Of a DNA stretch of 64,000 nt, positions 9,772-18,982 are shown in pieces (positions within the stretch are counted from its first letter, which is position 1; each line of letters begins with the position of its first letter). The notes under the pieces were generated by a model. That model saw nothing but the letters and a program-made list of their open reading frames with translations, was not told where the DNA came from and made no database searches. The DNA comes from Ruminococcaceae bacterium UBA7212 (GTDB lineage: Bacteria > Bacillota > Clostridia > Oscillospirales > Acutalibacteraceae), in contig DKUE01000005.1 of NCBI GenBank assembly GCA_002490525.1, positions 1-64,000 of the forward strand, in the 5' to 3' direction. The position numbers were made by a program, and so were the translations under genes.

Positions 9772-10401
9772 GTGGCAAAGGGCGATGTATCCCTTTCTGT
9801 GATTAAGCGGCTCCCCCGCTATTACAGATTTTTAGGTGAAATTAAACGCGCAGGTATTCAGCGTGTATCCAGCGGTGAATTGTCCAAAAAGATGGGGTTT
9901 ACCGCATCTCAGATTCGGCAGGATTTAAATTGCTTCGGCGGATTCGGACAGCAGGGCTATGGGTATAATGTTGAACAGCTGTATGATGAGATTGGCAAGA
10001 TTCTCGGTGTGCATCAAAAAGCAAAAACCGTTTTAATTGGTGCGGGTAATCTCGGCAGAGCAGTTGCTGCACATATGTCTTTTGAAGAGCGCGGCTTTAA
10101 TTTAATCGGTATTTTTGATAAAAACGAAGCTCTTGCAGGACAACTCGTCCGCAACTTACCGATTCGGCACATTGACGGTTTATATGATTTTTGCAGAGAC
10201 AATTCGCCCACAGTTGCAGTGCTTTGCATTCCGAGTGAAAGCGCAAAAGAAATTACGGATGAGCTTGTTAAGCTGGGTGTAAAAGGCTTTTGGAATTTCA
10301 GCCATTATGATATTGCGGTCAACCACCCAGAGGTTGCCGTGGAAAATGTGCACTTGTCCGACAGCTTAATGACCTTGAGCTTTCATGTAAACAATTTATA
10401 A
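9772..10401 (+). CDS. rex: Redox-sensing transcriptional repressor Rex
   Basis: NADH/NAD+-sensing repressor of fermentation and redox genes. The 209-residue length is normal. An N-terminal winged helix ('KRLPRYYRFLGEI', then 'SGELSKKMGFTASQIRQDLNCFGGFGQQGYGYNVEQL') is followed by a Rossmann domain with GAGNLGRAV near residue 90, then the FDKNE acidic turn. The start is GTG with AGGTGA overlapping the icd stop. Cotranscription with acn and icd is unusual enough to note, and the palindrome at 6531-6550 offers a self-regulated loop. A strong terminator follows. Confidence 0.96.
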   Translation: MAKGDVSLSVIKRLPRYYRFLGEIKRAGIQRVSSGELSKKMGFTASQIRQDLNCFGGFGQQGYGYNVEQLYDEIGKILGVHQKAKTVLIGAGNLGRAVAAHMSFEERGFNLIGIFDKNEALAGQLVRNLPIRHIDGLYDFCRDNSPTVAVLCIPSESAKEITDELVKLGVKGFWNFSHYDIAVNHPEVAVENVHLSDSLMTLSFHVNNL

Positions 10402-10434
10402 TTGTCTGTAACCCGTAAATAGCAATAATACACA

Positions 10435-10468
10435 AAAACCGGCTTTCTTTGCAAAGAAAGCCGGTTTT
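10435..10468. terminator. Bidirectional terminator between rex and yaiI
   Basis: A perfect 34-nt palindrome (17-bp arms, AAAACCGGC...GCCGGTTTT) with A-rich and T-rich outer ends, so it works for both converging genes. The last bases of the yaiI stop codon lie in it. Confidence 0.9.
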
Positions 10469-10925
10469 AATTTATATTCGTTTGGTTCAGCAAAGCGATT
10501 AGTGCTTCTTCAAACTTTGCATTCTGTACTGCTGTACGTTTTTTCGGTCCTTTTATACGCTTCCCTGCTAACCTCTGTTTTTTGTGTATGTGACGGCTGA
10601 GCAATAAGGAATCCATGTTTTGCGGACAAAAAATCAATCCGTTTTGGTTGAGTGCGCGGGCACCGCGCGCCAAACACATAGCGGCAAGTCCGTAATCCTG
10701 TGTTACAACTATATCATGTGGCGCAATCAGGTTTACTATGTGAAAATCAGCACTGTCAGTGCCTTGCGAAACTGTAATAATTTGTGCATGCATATCCGCA
10801 AAACTGTGCGCCGTATCACAAACCAACGTACAGGGAATCCGAAATCTGTCGGCTATTTGTAAAGTCAATTGCACCACAGGACACCCATCGGCATCTATAA
10901 CTATTTTTAAGTTATTGCTCCTCAA
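10467..10925 (-). CDS. YaiI/YqxD family protein (DUF188, PIN-like)
   Basis: A 152-residue member of the UPF0178/DUF188 family, a PIN-like fold with presumed but unproven RNA-related function. The signature is 'IVIDADGCPV' at the N-terminus, then 'DIVVTQDYGLAAMCLARGARALNQNG', and a basic C-terminal tail. The start is uncertain: no ATG is available, and the best choice is TTG at 10925, preceded by AAGGAA and overlapping the end of the abrB-like gene by 14 bp. Translational coupling to that gene is therefore likely. Confidence 0.85.
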   Translation of the reverse strand: MRSNNLKIVIDADGCPVVQLTLQIADRFRIPCTLVCDTAHSFADMHAQIITVSQGTDSADFHIVNLIAPHDIVVTQDYGLAAMCLARGARALNQNGLIFCPQNMDSLLLSRHIHKKQRLAGKRIKGPKKRTAVQNAKFEEALIALLNQTNIN

Positions 10926-11190
10926 ATTGTTCCTTCATTTCGGCGGCAATGCCGTTCATTTTCTCAAGGCATCTTTTACAAATTTTCATACCGCTGTACT
11001 CAATCATATTATCTGCACTGTCACAAAATATACATGCGGGCGCATATTTTTTTAAAATTACCGTATCCGCTTCTGTATAAAACTCTACAAAGCTTTTGTC
11101 ATCGACCAAATGCAGCAACCTGCGGATTTCCATCGGCAGAACGATTCTGCCCATTTTATCCAACCCTCGGACAATTCCTGTCGATTTCAT
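10912..11190 (-). CDS. AbrB family transcriptional regulator with Cys-rich C-terminus
   Basis: A 92-residue transition-state-type regulator. The N-terminal swapped-hairpin DNA-binding domain starts 'MKSTGIVRGLDKMGRIVLP', very close to Bacillus AbrB/Abh. The C-terminal half carries C-X2-C ('CIFC') and C-X2-C ('CKRC'), a possible zinc-binding knuckle seen in some clostridial AbrB proteins. The start at 11190 is chosen for the family's N-terminus and the GGGGTG site; an upstream frame extension has no ribosome site. It is divergent from spmA and overlaps yaiI at its end. Confidence 0.9.
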   Translation of the reverse strand: MKSTGIVRGLDKMGRIVLPMEIRRLLHLVDDKSFVEFYTEADTVILKKYAPACIFCDSADNMIEYSGMKICKRCLEKMNGIAAEMKEQFEEQ

Positions 11191-11221
11191 AGAAAACACC
11201 CCATTCACTGTATTATGCCTA

Positions 11222-11263
11222 ATTATTGCATTTTTTGACATTTTTGTCAACAACAGTCATAGT
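11222..11263. promoter_or_regulatory. Divergent promoter region with shared -35 palindrome, abrB-like / spmA
   Basis: The inverted repeat TTGACA-N4-TGTCAA at 11235-11250 gives one -35 box in each direction. Leftward, TTGACA (11245-11250) has a 17-bp spacer to AATAAT (11222-11227) for the abrB-like gene. Rightward, TTGACA (11235-11240) has a 17-bp spacer to the weak CATAGT (11258-11263) for spmA. In Bacillus spmA is mother-cell controlled, so the rightward promoter may use a sporulation sigma factor instead. Confidence 0.5.
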
Positions 11264-11304
11264 ATGTTTTTTTTAGAAATATATATTATACGGTGATAAA
11301 AATG

Positions 11305-11883
11305 ATGAATTACATTTGGCCGTGTATGATTTTACTCTCTATTCTGTTTGCCTGCATTACCGGAAATGTCCCTGCGGTCGGCGATGCCGTATTTTCCTCT
11401 GTTACGGAAGCTGTATCACTGACTATAAAAATGCTCGGTATGTTTTGCTTTTGGAGCGGTATAATGCAGATTGCTAAAACATCGGGGTTAACGAGCATCA
11501 TTTCTAAACTCCTATCCCCGCTTTTAAAGCGTATTTTTCCAAGTATTCAAAACGATGACGATACCAAAAATGCCGTATCTATGAACATCACAGCTAACTT
11601 ATTGGGACTTGGCAACGCTGCAACACCGTTGGGCATTGAAGCTATGCGGCGATTACAAACCCATACTGCTAACAAAGCGGTTGCGAGCAATGACATGGTT
11701 TTGTTTGTTGTGCTGAACACTGCTTGCATACGTATTATTCCAACAACTGCTGCCATGCTGCGCCATGAGGCGGGTGCCGCCGCACCGATGGACATTCTAC
11801 CGGCCACATTACTGACTTCTTTACTTTCCTGTACCTGCGGATTAGTTGCGGCGCGTGTATTTGAGGGCATACGGCATGAATAA
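11305..11883 (+). CDS. spmA: Spore maturation protein A
   Basis: Membrane protein needed for normal spore core dehydration in Bacillus and Clostridium, where it works with SpmB. The 192-residue product is a nucleoside-recognition (Gate) domain protein with several hydrophobic helices and the conserved 'NITANLLGLGNAATPLGIEAMR' loop near residue 90. Upstream GTG (11293) and ATG (11302) are in frame, but GGTGAT best serves the ATG at 11305, and SpmA proteins usually begin at this Asn-Tyr-Ile-Trp stretch. Its stop overlaps the spmB start (ATGAATAA). Confidence 0.92.
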   Translation: MNYIWPCMILLSILFACITGNVPAVGDAVFSSVTEAVSLTIKMLGMFCFWSGIMQIAKTSGLTSIISKLLSPLLKRIFPSIQNDDDTKNAVSMNITANLLGLGNAATPLGIEAMRRLQTHTANKAVASNDMVLFVVLNTACIRIIPTTAAMLRHEAGAAAPMDILPATLLTSLLSCTCGLVAARVFEGIRHE

Positions 11884-12397
11884 TATCGGAACCTATGTAC
11901 TTTTATCGTTTATCAGTGCTATAGTTTTATTCGCCATTTGTCGAAAAACCGCTGTATTTGATTGCTTTTTATCCGGGGCCAAAGACGGGATAAAAAACGC
12001 TGTCAGTATTTTACCTGCTTTGATTGCACTGTTGTTTGCCGTAAAGCTACTGACAGCCTCCGGTATAACGGAATCAATTACAGCTGTATGTTCCCCTTTG
12101 CTTCAAAAAATCAGGTTTCCCGCCGAAATTTTACCGCTTTGCATTTTGAGCCCGATTTCAGGCAGCGGTTCATTAAGTGCGTTTCAGGATATTTTAGCGG
12201 TTTACGGTGCTGACTCCTATATCGGCAGAGTTGCATCAGTAATTGCAGGTGCGACGGAAACAACTTTCTACGCTGTAACGGTATATTACGGTGCGATCGG
12301 TGTCAAAAAAATACGGCACACAATCGCTGCCGCGCTGTGTGCCGATATTGCGGGATTTATTTTGGCAAGTTTTTTTGTCCGATTATTTTTCTATTAA
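11876..12397 (+). CDS. spmB: Spore maturation protein B
   Basis: Partner of SpmA in spore core dehydration. The 173-residue protein has the Gate-domain helices and the family segment 'PISGSGSLSAFQDILAVYGADSYIGRVASVIAGATETTFY' starting near residue 100. The ATG at 11876 lies inside the last codons of spmA with GAGGG upstream, so translation is coupled. The 3' end overlaps the end of convergent gpmI by 15 bp. Confidence 0.93.
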   Translation: MNNIGTYVLLSFISAIVLFAICRKTAVFDCFLSGAKDGIKNAVSILPALIALLFAVKLLTASGITESITAVCSPLLQKIRFPAEILPLCILSPISGSGSLSAFQDILAVYGADSYIGRVASVIAGATETTFYAVTVYYGAIGVKKIRHTIAAALCADIAGFILASFFVRLFFY

Positions 12398-13927
12398 AGA
12401 AACACCCTTCATTTCAACAGGTTTCTCCAATCCCATAATATCTAACATTGTTGGAGAAAGGTCGCAGAGCCTGCCACCTTGCACCTTCAGCTTGCAATCT
12501 TTACCGACAACCACCAGGGGAACGGGATTTGTGGTATGTGCCGTAAACGGAGAACCGTCTTCTTCATACATCTTATCTGCATTACCGTGGTCTGCCGTAA
12601 TTAAAATAACGCCGTCCATCTGCATAACCGCATCGACCAGTTTCCCGACACAGGTATCCACAGCTTCAACAGCCTTAACTGCCGCATCAAAAATTCCTGT
12701 GTGACCAACCATGTCACAGTTGGCATAATTGAGAATCACAACATCATATTTACCGCTTAAAATCTTCTCACAAGCCGCATCGCAAACTTCATAAGCACTC
12801 ATTTCAGGCTTTAAATCGAATGTGGAAATCTTCGGAGAATCAATCAGCACGCGGTCTTCACCGGGATAGACCTTTTCCTCGCCGCCGTTAAAAAAGAACG
12901 TAACATGTGCATACTTCTGCGTTTCTGCAATACGCAACTGTGTTTTGCCCAGTTTAGAGAGATATTCGCCCATGGTATTAGTCAACGCTTCGGGCTTAAA
13001 GGCGACATCTACATTGGGCATTTCTGCATCATATTGTGTCATACAAACATAATACAGCGGGAAAAACGCCTTTCTTTCAAAACCGTTAAAATTCGGGTCT
13101 ACAAACGTACGGGTAATTTCACGTGCACGGTCAGGACGGAAATTGAAGAAAATGACAGAGTCATTTACGCCGATTGGCGCACCGTCTTTGCAAACAGTCG
13201 GCAACACAAATTCATCGGTCAGATTTTTACCGTCTCCGTCAACCGTTTCGTAAGACTGTTTGACTGCAGACAAAGCGTCATCTGTGGTAATTCCTTCACG
13301 GTTAACCATTGCATTATATGCCATGCCGACTCTGTCCCACATATTGTCACGGTCCATAGCGTAAAAACGGCCCATAACGGTTGCAATTTTGCCGACACCG
13401 ATTTCTTTACACTTCTCTTCCAGCTCTTCAATAAATTCAACACCGGAGCTCGGCGGCACATCACGGCCGTCTAACAGTGCATGCACATAGACTTTTTGAA
13501 GGTCGTTTTGTTTTGCCAGCTCCAAAAGCGCATATAAGTGCGTATTATGGCTGTGTACACCGCCGTTAGATAACAAGCCGATTAAATGCAGTGCAGAATC
13601 GTGAGCCTTGCAGTTTTCAACAGCTTTTACAAAAGCTTCGTTTTGAAAGAAATCGCCGTCTTCAATGGACTTTGTGATTCTGGTTAATTCCTGATACACG
13701 ACACGGCCTGCACCGATATTGGTATGCCCAACCTCACTGTTACCCATTTGCCCATCCGGCAGACCTACATCCATTCCCGATGCACCGATATAGGTCATCG
13801 GGTTGTTTTGCATAATCTCATCGAGTCTCGGCGTATTTGCAGCTGTAATGGCGTTGCCGTAGTCTGACGGATTATAGCCAAAACCGTCCATAATACATAA
13901 TACAACGGGTTTTTTCATTGATTTCAC
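12383..13927 (-). CDS. gpmI: 2,3-bisphosphoglycerate-independent phosphoglycerate mutase
   Basis: Mn2+-dependent enzyme interconverting 3- and 2-phosphoglycerate in glycolysis. The 514-residue length is standard. Metal/active-site residues include Asp14 in 'CIMDGFGYN', Ser64 in 'GNSEVGHTNIGAGR', the 'HALLDGRDVPP' loop and the C-terminal 'LITADHGNADKM' block. AGGTGA precedes the ATG. It is the last gene of the pgk-tpiA-gpmI run, 11 bp after tpiA. The enolase and gapA partners often found with these genes are not in the window. Confidence 0.97.
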   Translation of the reverse strand: MKSMKKPVVLCIMDGFGYNPSDYGNAITAANTPRLDEIMQNNPMTYIGASGMDVGLPDGQMGNSEVGHTNIGAGRVVYQELTRITKSIEDGDFFQNEAFVKAVENCKAHDSALHLIGLLSNGGVHSHNTHLYALLELAKQNDLQKVYVHALLDGRDVPPSSGVEFIEELEEKCKEIGVGKIATVMGRFYAMDRDNMWDRVGMAYNAMVNREGITTDDALSAVKQSYETVDGDGKNLTDEFVLPTVCKDGAPIGVNDSVIFFNFRPDRAREITRTFVDPNFNGFERKAFFPLYYVCMTQYDAEMPNVDVAFKPEALTNTMGEYLSKLGKTQLRIAETQKYAHVTFFFNGGEEKVYPGEDRVLIDSPKISTFDLKPEMSAYEVCDAACEKILSGKYDVVILNYANCDMVGHTGIFDAAVKAVEAVDTCVGKLVDAVMQMDGVILITADHGNADKMYEEDGSPFTAHTTNPVPLVVVGKDCKLKVQGGRLCDLSPTMLDIMGLEKPVEMKGVSLIEK

Positions 13928-13938
13928 CTGAACTTTAA

Positions 13939-14706
13939 TTATTTGGAAGCTGCCGCAACAATTTTTGCAAAATCGGGTGCTTTCAACGACGCACCGCCGA
14001 TTAAACCGCCGTCCACATTCACCTTCGCTACCAATTCATCTGCATTGCCGGCATTCATAGAACCGCCGTACTGAATAGTAACACTTTCTGCGACGTCCTC
14101 GCCGTATGCTTCGGCAATCGCCGCACGGACATAGCCGTTGCCCTCATCCGCCTGTTCTGCAGTAGCGGTAACACCGGTACCGATTGCCCAAACAGGTTCA
14201 TAAGCAATAATTACATTCTGAAGCTGCTCTTTCGTAACATTGGTTAATGCCATTTTTGTCTGGAATTTCAAAAGGGTCTCAGTATATCCGAGTTCTCTCT
14301 GCTCCAAGGTTTCACCGACACAAATAATAGCCTTCAGACCTGCATGCAACGCCGCCAGAGAGCGAAGATTCACAGTTTGATCAGTCTCACCGAAATATGT
14401 TCTGCGTTCACTGTGCCCAATCACAACGTATTCGACGCCTGCTTCTTTGAGCATATCTGCAGAAATTTCACCGGTATATGCACCGCTGGCTTTGAAATGC
14501 ACATTTTCAGCACCGATTTTAATATTAGAGCCTTTCGCAGCCTCAACTGCTGCAGGAATATCAATAAAAGGCACACAAAGGACTACATCACAATTTGCGT
14601 CAGCCACCAACGGTTTCATTTCTTCAATCAGGGATTTTGCTTCTGCAGGTGTTTTATTCATTTTCCAGTTACCCGCGATAACGGCTTTACGAACGGTTTT
14701 ATTCAT
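13939..14706 (-). CDS. tpiA: Triosephosphate isomerase
   Basis: Glycolytic TIM-barrel enzyme interconverting dihydroxyacetone phosphate and glyceraldehyde 3-phosphate. The 255 residues include the phosphate-site Lys15 in 'AGNWKMN', catalytic His in 'VIGHSERR', catalytic Glu in 'YEPVWAIGTG' and the C-terminal 'YGGSMNAGNADEL' and 'GGLIGGASL' phosphate loops. GGAGT is 8 nt before the ATG. It sits 68 bp after pgk and 11 bp before gpmI. Confidence 0.97.
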   Translation of the reverse strand: MNKTVRKAVIAGNWKMNKTPAEAKSLIEEMKPLVADANCDVVLCVPFIDIPAAVEAAKGSNIKIGAENVHFKASGAYTGEISADMLKEAGVEYVVIGHSERRTYFGETDQTVNLRSLAALHAGLKAIICVGETLEQRELGYTETLLKFQTKMALTNVTKEQLQNVIIAYEPVWAIGTGVTATAEQADEGNGYVRAAIAEAYGEDVAESVTIQYGGSMNAGNADELVAKVNVDGGLIGGASLKAPDFAKIVAAASK

Positions 14707-14727
14707 AATAATTACTCCTATTCATAA

Positions 14728-14761
14728 CTTTACAGGCGAGCAAGAATACCCACCTGTAAAG
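14728..14761. other. Intercistronic hairpin between pgk and tpiA
   Basis: A 9-bp perfect stem (CTTTACAGG/CCTGTAAAG) with a 16-nt loop and no T-run. It could act in mRNA processing or stability within the glycolytic operon rather than as a terminator (inference). Confidence 0.5.
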
Positions 14762-14774
14762 CATAACAAATCAA

Positions 14775-15968
14775 TTATTTCTTTTCGTTTAATGCTGCAA
14801 TACCGGGAAGCTCTTTGCCTTCCAGGTATTCAAGAGAAGCACCGCCGCCGGTGGAAATGTGCGACATTTTATCCGCAAATCCCAGCTTCTGAATAGCCGC
14901 TGCGGAGTCGCCGCCGCCGATAATAGAAATAGCACCGCTTTCAGCAATTGCTGTAGCCACGGCAACCGTACCGGAAGCAAAATTTTCCCACTCAGAAACG
15001 CCCATCGGTCCGTTCCAGATGACAGTGCCGGCATCCTTGACTGCATCTGCAAAAATTTTCTGCGTAGCAGGACCGATGTCCAAGCCCATCCAGCCATCGG
15101 GAATTTCATCCGAGTTCACAACCATGGCCTCTGTATCGGCTTTGTATTCTTTACCGACCTTATTATCTACGGGAATCAAGAATTTAACGCCCTTTTCCTC
15201 TGCCTTTTTCATCATTTCGTCTGCAAGCTCAACCTTGTCTGCTTCCAGCAAAGAATCACCGATTTGGTGGCCGAGTGCTTTCATAAAGGTATAAGCCATA
15301 CCGCCGCCGACAATCAAAGTATCGCACTTGTCAATCAAATTGGTGATAACGCCGATTTTATCAGAAACCTTTGCACCGCCGAGGATAGCAACCAACGGTC
15401 TTTTCGGATTCTCCAAAGCACCGCCGATAAACTGAATCTCTTTTTGAATCAAATAACCGCATGCCGCAGGCAGGAATTCCGCAACACCCGTGGTGGAAGA
15501 ATGTGCTCTGTGCGCGGAACCGAATGCATCATTAACGTAAAGCTCAGCCAAAGCAGCAAATTTCTTAGAAAGCTCAACATCATTTTTAGTTTCACCGGGC
15601 TCAAAGCGGACATTTTCAAGCAGAAGCACTTCGCCGTCCTGCAAAGAAGCTGCAAGAGCCTGCGCACTTTCTCCGACAACGTCCTCTGCCATTTTCACCT
15701 CTTTACCGAGCAATTCGGAAAGTCTTGCAGCCACAGGTTTCATAGAAAACTCGGGGTTAACCTCCCCTTTCGGTCTGCCGAGATGCGAGCAAAGGATTAC
15801 TTTTGCTTGGTGGTCGATTAAATACTGAATCGTAGGCAAAGACGCAACAATTCTTTTGTCACTTGTAATTACACCGTTTTCCATTTTCACGTTGAAATCA
15901 CAGCGAACAAGAACGCGTTTGCCTTGAACATCAAGATCCTCTACAGTCATTTTGTTGAGTGCGCTCAT
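14775..15968 (-). CDS. pgk: Phosphoglycerate kinase
   Basis: ATP-forming glycolytic kinase acting on 1,3-bisphosphoglycerate. The 397-residue product carries 'VRCDFNVK' and 'SHLGRPKG' near the N-terminus, 'HRAHSSTTG' near residue 160 and the C-terminal nucleotide loop '[10 protein letters not shown]'. The frame is open 14 codons upstream, but AAAGGATGA lies just before the ATG at 15968 and the usual Pgk length supports it. A sigma-A promoter with an untranslated leader of about 120 nt precedes it. It leads pgk-tpiA-gpmI. Confidence 0.96.
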   Translation of the reverse strand: MSALNKMTVEDLDVQGKRVLVRCDFNVKMENGVITSDKRIVASLPTIQYLIDHQAKVILCSHLGRPKGEVNPEFSMKPVAARLSELLGKEVKMAEDVVGESAQALAASLQDGEVLLLENVRFEPGETKNDVELSKKFAALAELYVNDAFGSAHRAHSSTTGVAEFLPAACGYLIQKEIQFIGGALENPKRPLVAILGGAKVSDKIGVITNLIDKCDTLIVGGGMAYTFMKALGHQIGDSLLEADKVELADEMMKKAEEKGVKFLIPVDNKVGKEYKADTEAMVVNSDEIPDGWMGLDIGPATQKIFADAVKDAGTVIWNGPMGVSEWENFASGTVAVATAIAESGAISIIGGGDSAAAIQKLGFADKMSHISTGGGASLEYLEGKELPGIAALNEKK

Positions 15969-16097
15969 TGAATTCATCCTTTCAAAAATGTGTTTAGGCG
16001 ATACAAGCAAGATACAATATGTTTTTCACGGAAAACATGAAACAGAAGTACATTGTAACGCACTTGCACCGACTTATCTAATAAAATAACCTTGATT

Positions 16098-16126
16098 ATT
16101 TTATAACAATATACCATTTTTTTCAA
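16098..16126 (-). promoter_or_regulatory. Sigma-A promoter of pgk-tpiA-gpmI
   Basis: On the minus strand, TTGAAA (16121-16126), 17-bp spacer, TAAAAT (16098-16103). It lies in the only sizeable gap upstream of pgk. Confidence 0.75.
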
Positions 16127-16187
16127 GTATCCGAACGGATAAGGCGAAAAAAAAATCAAAATTTTTTTGTTTATTATGCACAAGCAA

Positions 16188-17180
16188 TTAAATTATATAC
16201 GATTGACGAATTTCCTCGATCTTATCTGTCAGCATCTTCTTTAGGGATTCCGGTTTGCGTATGCGGATTTTTGCGCCGAACTGCATAATCCACGACAGAA
16301 GTCCTTCACCTACAGCCACTTCGGTAAACAAAATAAATCGGTCGTCGCCGAGACGAGAAATACGAACATTCTCGCCGAATCGGTCCAACACAGGCTCAAT
16401 CAGTTCCTTTTTACAAACCAATTCAATCTGCTCCGGTGAGCCGGAAAACATGTTGAAGTGCTTCCTTGCATAATCTGCCGAATCGAAAAATTCACTGTAC
16501 GGTGACACCTCGGAAAACGGACGAGCTTCCTCAGCCAAAACCGAAAGTTTATAAATTCTGTCCACCCGAAGCACCATGAGATTATCGTACTTCACATTAT
16601 TACCGACAAGATAATAGTGATTATCAGACCAAATCATTGCATACGGACTGACTGTGTGTTCCCGCTCCTCATATTCTACCGTATTCGTATCGCCGATAAT
16701 GCGTCTGCGGTAAAGCAACTTTACTTTTTTGGTCTCACAAATTGCAAAGTTCAGCACGGTAATATGGTCATAAACGGCCTCATTCACAGATTTCAACGTG
16801 TTTTCCACACGTACAAGCCGCTTTACCTCTTGTACCTGATTTTCATTTAGCAAGCTGAGAATTTTCTCCGTCAGTTCTTTGCTTTTCCTCGGCGAAATAA
16901 AGCTTGCCGCCCCAATCGCATCACAGAGAATTTGAATTTCTGTCGGTTCAAAATGTCGAGTCGCTAAAACATACCCTTTTTGGGGTTGCTTAATGTAGCG
17001 AATATCATACCCAAAGTCTTTCAGAACACCGATATCACTGTAAATGGATTTACGTTCGCAGGGAATACCGTGTTCTGAAAGATACTGTAAAATCTGCTCG
17101 GCTCCAATCGGATGCTGTGCATCGCTTTCGTCAGTAAGCTGTTTCAAAATATATAAAAGCTTCAGCTTATGGTTTGCCAT
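16188..17180 (-). CDS. WYL domain transcriptional regulator
   Basis: A 330-residue regulator with an N-terminal helix-turn-helix (about residues 1-75, including 'CERKSIYSDIGVLKDFGYDI') and a ligand-binding WYL domain (about 140-220, with 'PYAMIWSDNHYYLVGNN'), then a C-terminal WCX-type region. WYL domains are thought to sense nucleotides or other small ligands; the ligand here is unknown. It starts 18 bp after the GH2 glycosidase stop in the same direction, so it is probably made with that gene and may control it. GGGGA precedes the ATG. Confidence 0.88.
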   Translation of the reverse strand: MANHKLKLLYILKQLTDESDAQHPIGAEQILQYLSEHGIPCERKSIYSDIGVLKDFGYDIRYIKQPQKGYVLATRHFEPTEIQILCDAIGAASFISPRKSKELTEKILSLLNENQVQEVKRLVRVENTLKSVNEAVYDHITVLNFAICETKKVKLLYRRRIIGDTNTVEYEEREHTVSPYAMIWSDNHYYLVGNNVKYDNLMVLRVDRIYKLSVLAEEARPFSEVSPYSEFFDSADYARKHFNMFSGSPEQIELVCKKELIEPVLDRFGENVRISRLGDDRFILFTEVAVGEGLLSWIMQFGAKIRIRKPESLKKMLTDKIEEIRQSYII

Positions 17181-17198
17181 GCTTTTCCCCTTATCAAT

Positions 17199-18950
17199 TT
17201 ATAGTATAAGCTGTTTGTTCAGTGCAATGACCGTGTTTTCATCAAATTTCAGCACCGCTCTGTCATATGTATATATCCCGTTTACTTCATTTTCCACATC
17301 ACTGACCTGTGTATAAATTGTACCACTCAAGCCTTTTTGCACAAGCGGAATGACCTGTTTTTTCATCAGCTTTTCATATGCCGATGTTAACGCAGTTTTA
17401 TCCTTGAACATTAAATATCCAAAGGCCTTTTTCGGATTCCACATATGACCGTTTTCTTTTTGCGAATACCCGCCGAATTCCGTAATTACAAATGCACGGT
17501 GATCAAGCTTTCGCATACGAATCGGCAAAATATATTTATGCATACTCTGCACATCGCCGCCGCCCTGATCATACCAGCCGCTGGCATGGTCAATCACACG
17601 AGTATTATCCATACTGCGCACACAAGCACAAATACGAAGTGCATCAAACTGCCCCCACGCCTCATTGAACGGTACCCAGCAATATAACGATACCGTATTA
17701 TATAAAAGGTCAATCATTTCGGAAAGCTCACGCTCAAAATCGTCCCGCCAGCTCTTTTCGGTGCGGCTGAACACTTTATATTTATTGTCTTTTATACGCA
17801 AAATACCGATATTCGGCAAAACACCGGCATAAAAATCACCAATGTATTTGCCGCCGCTCATCATATCCTGCCAAACAATCATACCAAGCCTATCACAATG
17901 GTAATACCAACGAAGGGGTTCGATTTTAATATGCTTGCGAAGCATATTAAAGCCCAGACGCTTCATTTCGGCAATATCAAAAATCATGGCCTCATCCGTT
18001 GGCGGTGTCATACCACCGTCAGGCCAATACCCTTGATCTAAAAGACCTTTTTGGAAATACGGTTTATTATTTAAAAACAGGCGCGTAATTCCCCGACTGT
18101 CTTTGTCGACATGAAATTTACGCATGCCGAAATAGCTGGTAACCGTGTCTGTTATAACACCGTTTACTCGAATTTCCAAAGAGATGTCATACAAATTGGG
18201 CTCTTCCGGACTCCAAAGCGCGGTATTCGGCAAAGCAATTGCGGTATCTTTATCAATCGTACCCGAAAACACCGTTTTGTTTTTTAAAGATACAACTGCA
18301 TCAATTTCAACATTTGCCTCTTGATTCAATTCTGTTTTTACCTGGATGAATTCCTTATCGATGTTCGGTATAAAACGTAATTTTGTTACGTAAATCTCTT
18401 CAACTGCCTCCAGCCAAACCGTTTGCCAAATGCCCGAGGTAGCAGTGTACCAAAAGCCGTGTGTATCGTTCACCTGCTTGCCGCGCTGCTGCCAGCCGCT
18501 TTCGGTCGGGTCATAAACGCACACCATCAGTTCGTTTATACCGTCTGTCAGATATTCCGTAATGTCAAAAGTAAATGCACAATATCCGCCCGTATGTGTA
18601 CCGACAGACTTTCGATTGATAAAAACTTCACACTGCCAGTCAACTGCGCCGAAATGTAAAAGTATATTTTTCCCCCGCATGGAATCCGGCACAGAAAACT
18701 GTTTTCGATACCATAAACGGTCATTCGGCGAAAGCGGCTTTTCTACACCGGAGAGCAAGCTTTCCAATGCAAAAGGCACTAAAATTTCACCGTCAAATTT
18801 TTCTACCCGATTCTGAGCGGCGGGCAAAATTGCATAATCAAATTTACCGTTCAAATTCAGCCAGTTTTCACGAACTAACTGCGGACGCGGATATTCGGGC
18901 AGCGGACAGGCAGTATCTACCTTGTCATACCACACAGAGCGCATAGACAT
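17199..18950 (-). CDS. Glycoside hydrolase family 2 protein
   Basis: A 583-residue cytoplasmic glycosidase (no signal peptide) with the family 2 order: jelly-roll sugar-binding domain ('LNLNGKFDYAI', 'DRLWYRKQF', 'LLHFGAVDWQCEVFIN'), an Ig-like domain near residues 180-280, then a TIM barrel. The acid/base is likely the Glu of 'PFNEAWGQF' near residue 428, the nucleophile that of 'VITEFGG' near residue 490. Substrate (beta-galactoside, glucuronide or mannoside) cannot be read. The frame is open 61 codons further upstream, but GGGAGGAA 8 nt before the ATG at 18950 sets the start. Regulator WYL follows directly. Confidence 0.9.
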   Translation of the reverse strand: MSMRSVWYDKVDTACPLPEYPRPQLVRENWLNLNGKFDYAILPAAQNRVEKFDGEILVPFALESLLSGVEKPLSPNDRLWYRKQFSVPDSMRGKNILLHFGAVDWQCEVFINRKSVGTHTGGYCAFTFDITEYLTDGINELMVCVYDPTESGWQQRGKQVNDTHGFWYTATSGIWQTVWLEAVEEIYVTKLRFIPNIDKEFIQVKTELNQEANVEIDAVVSLKNKTVFSGTIDKDTAIALPNTALWSPEEPNLYDISLEIRVNGVITDTVTSYFGMRKFHVDKDSRGITRLFLNNKPYFQKGLLDQGYWPDGGMTPPTDEAMIFDIAEMKRLGFNMLRKHIKIEPLRWYYHCDRLGMIVWQDMMSGGKYIGDFYAGVLPNIGILRIKDNKYKVFSRTEKSWRDDFERELSEMIDLLYNTVSLYCWVPFNEAWGQFDALRICACVRSMDNTRVIDHASGWYDQGGGDVQSMHKYILPIRMRKLDHRAFVITEFGGYSQKENGHMWNPKKAFGYLMFKDKTALTSAYEKLMKKQVIPLVQKGLSGTIYTQVSDVENEVNGIYTYDRAVLKFDENTVIALNKQLIL

Positions 18951-18982
18951 TGACATTTCCTCCCAATATAATAATACGATGT

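Noticed and set aside
14859..15821. 320-codon open frame on the plus strand
   Set aside because: It lies wholly opposite pgk, has no ribosome site and encodes no known pattern.
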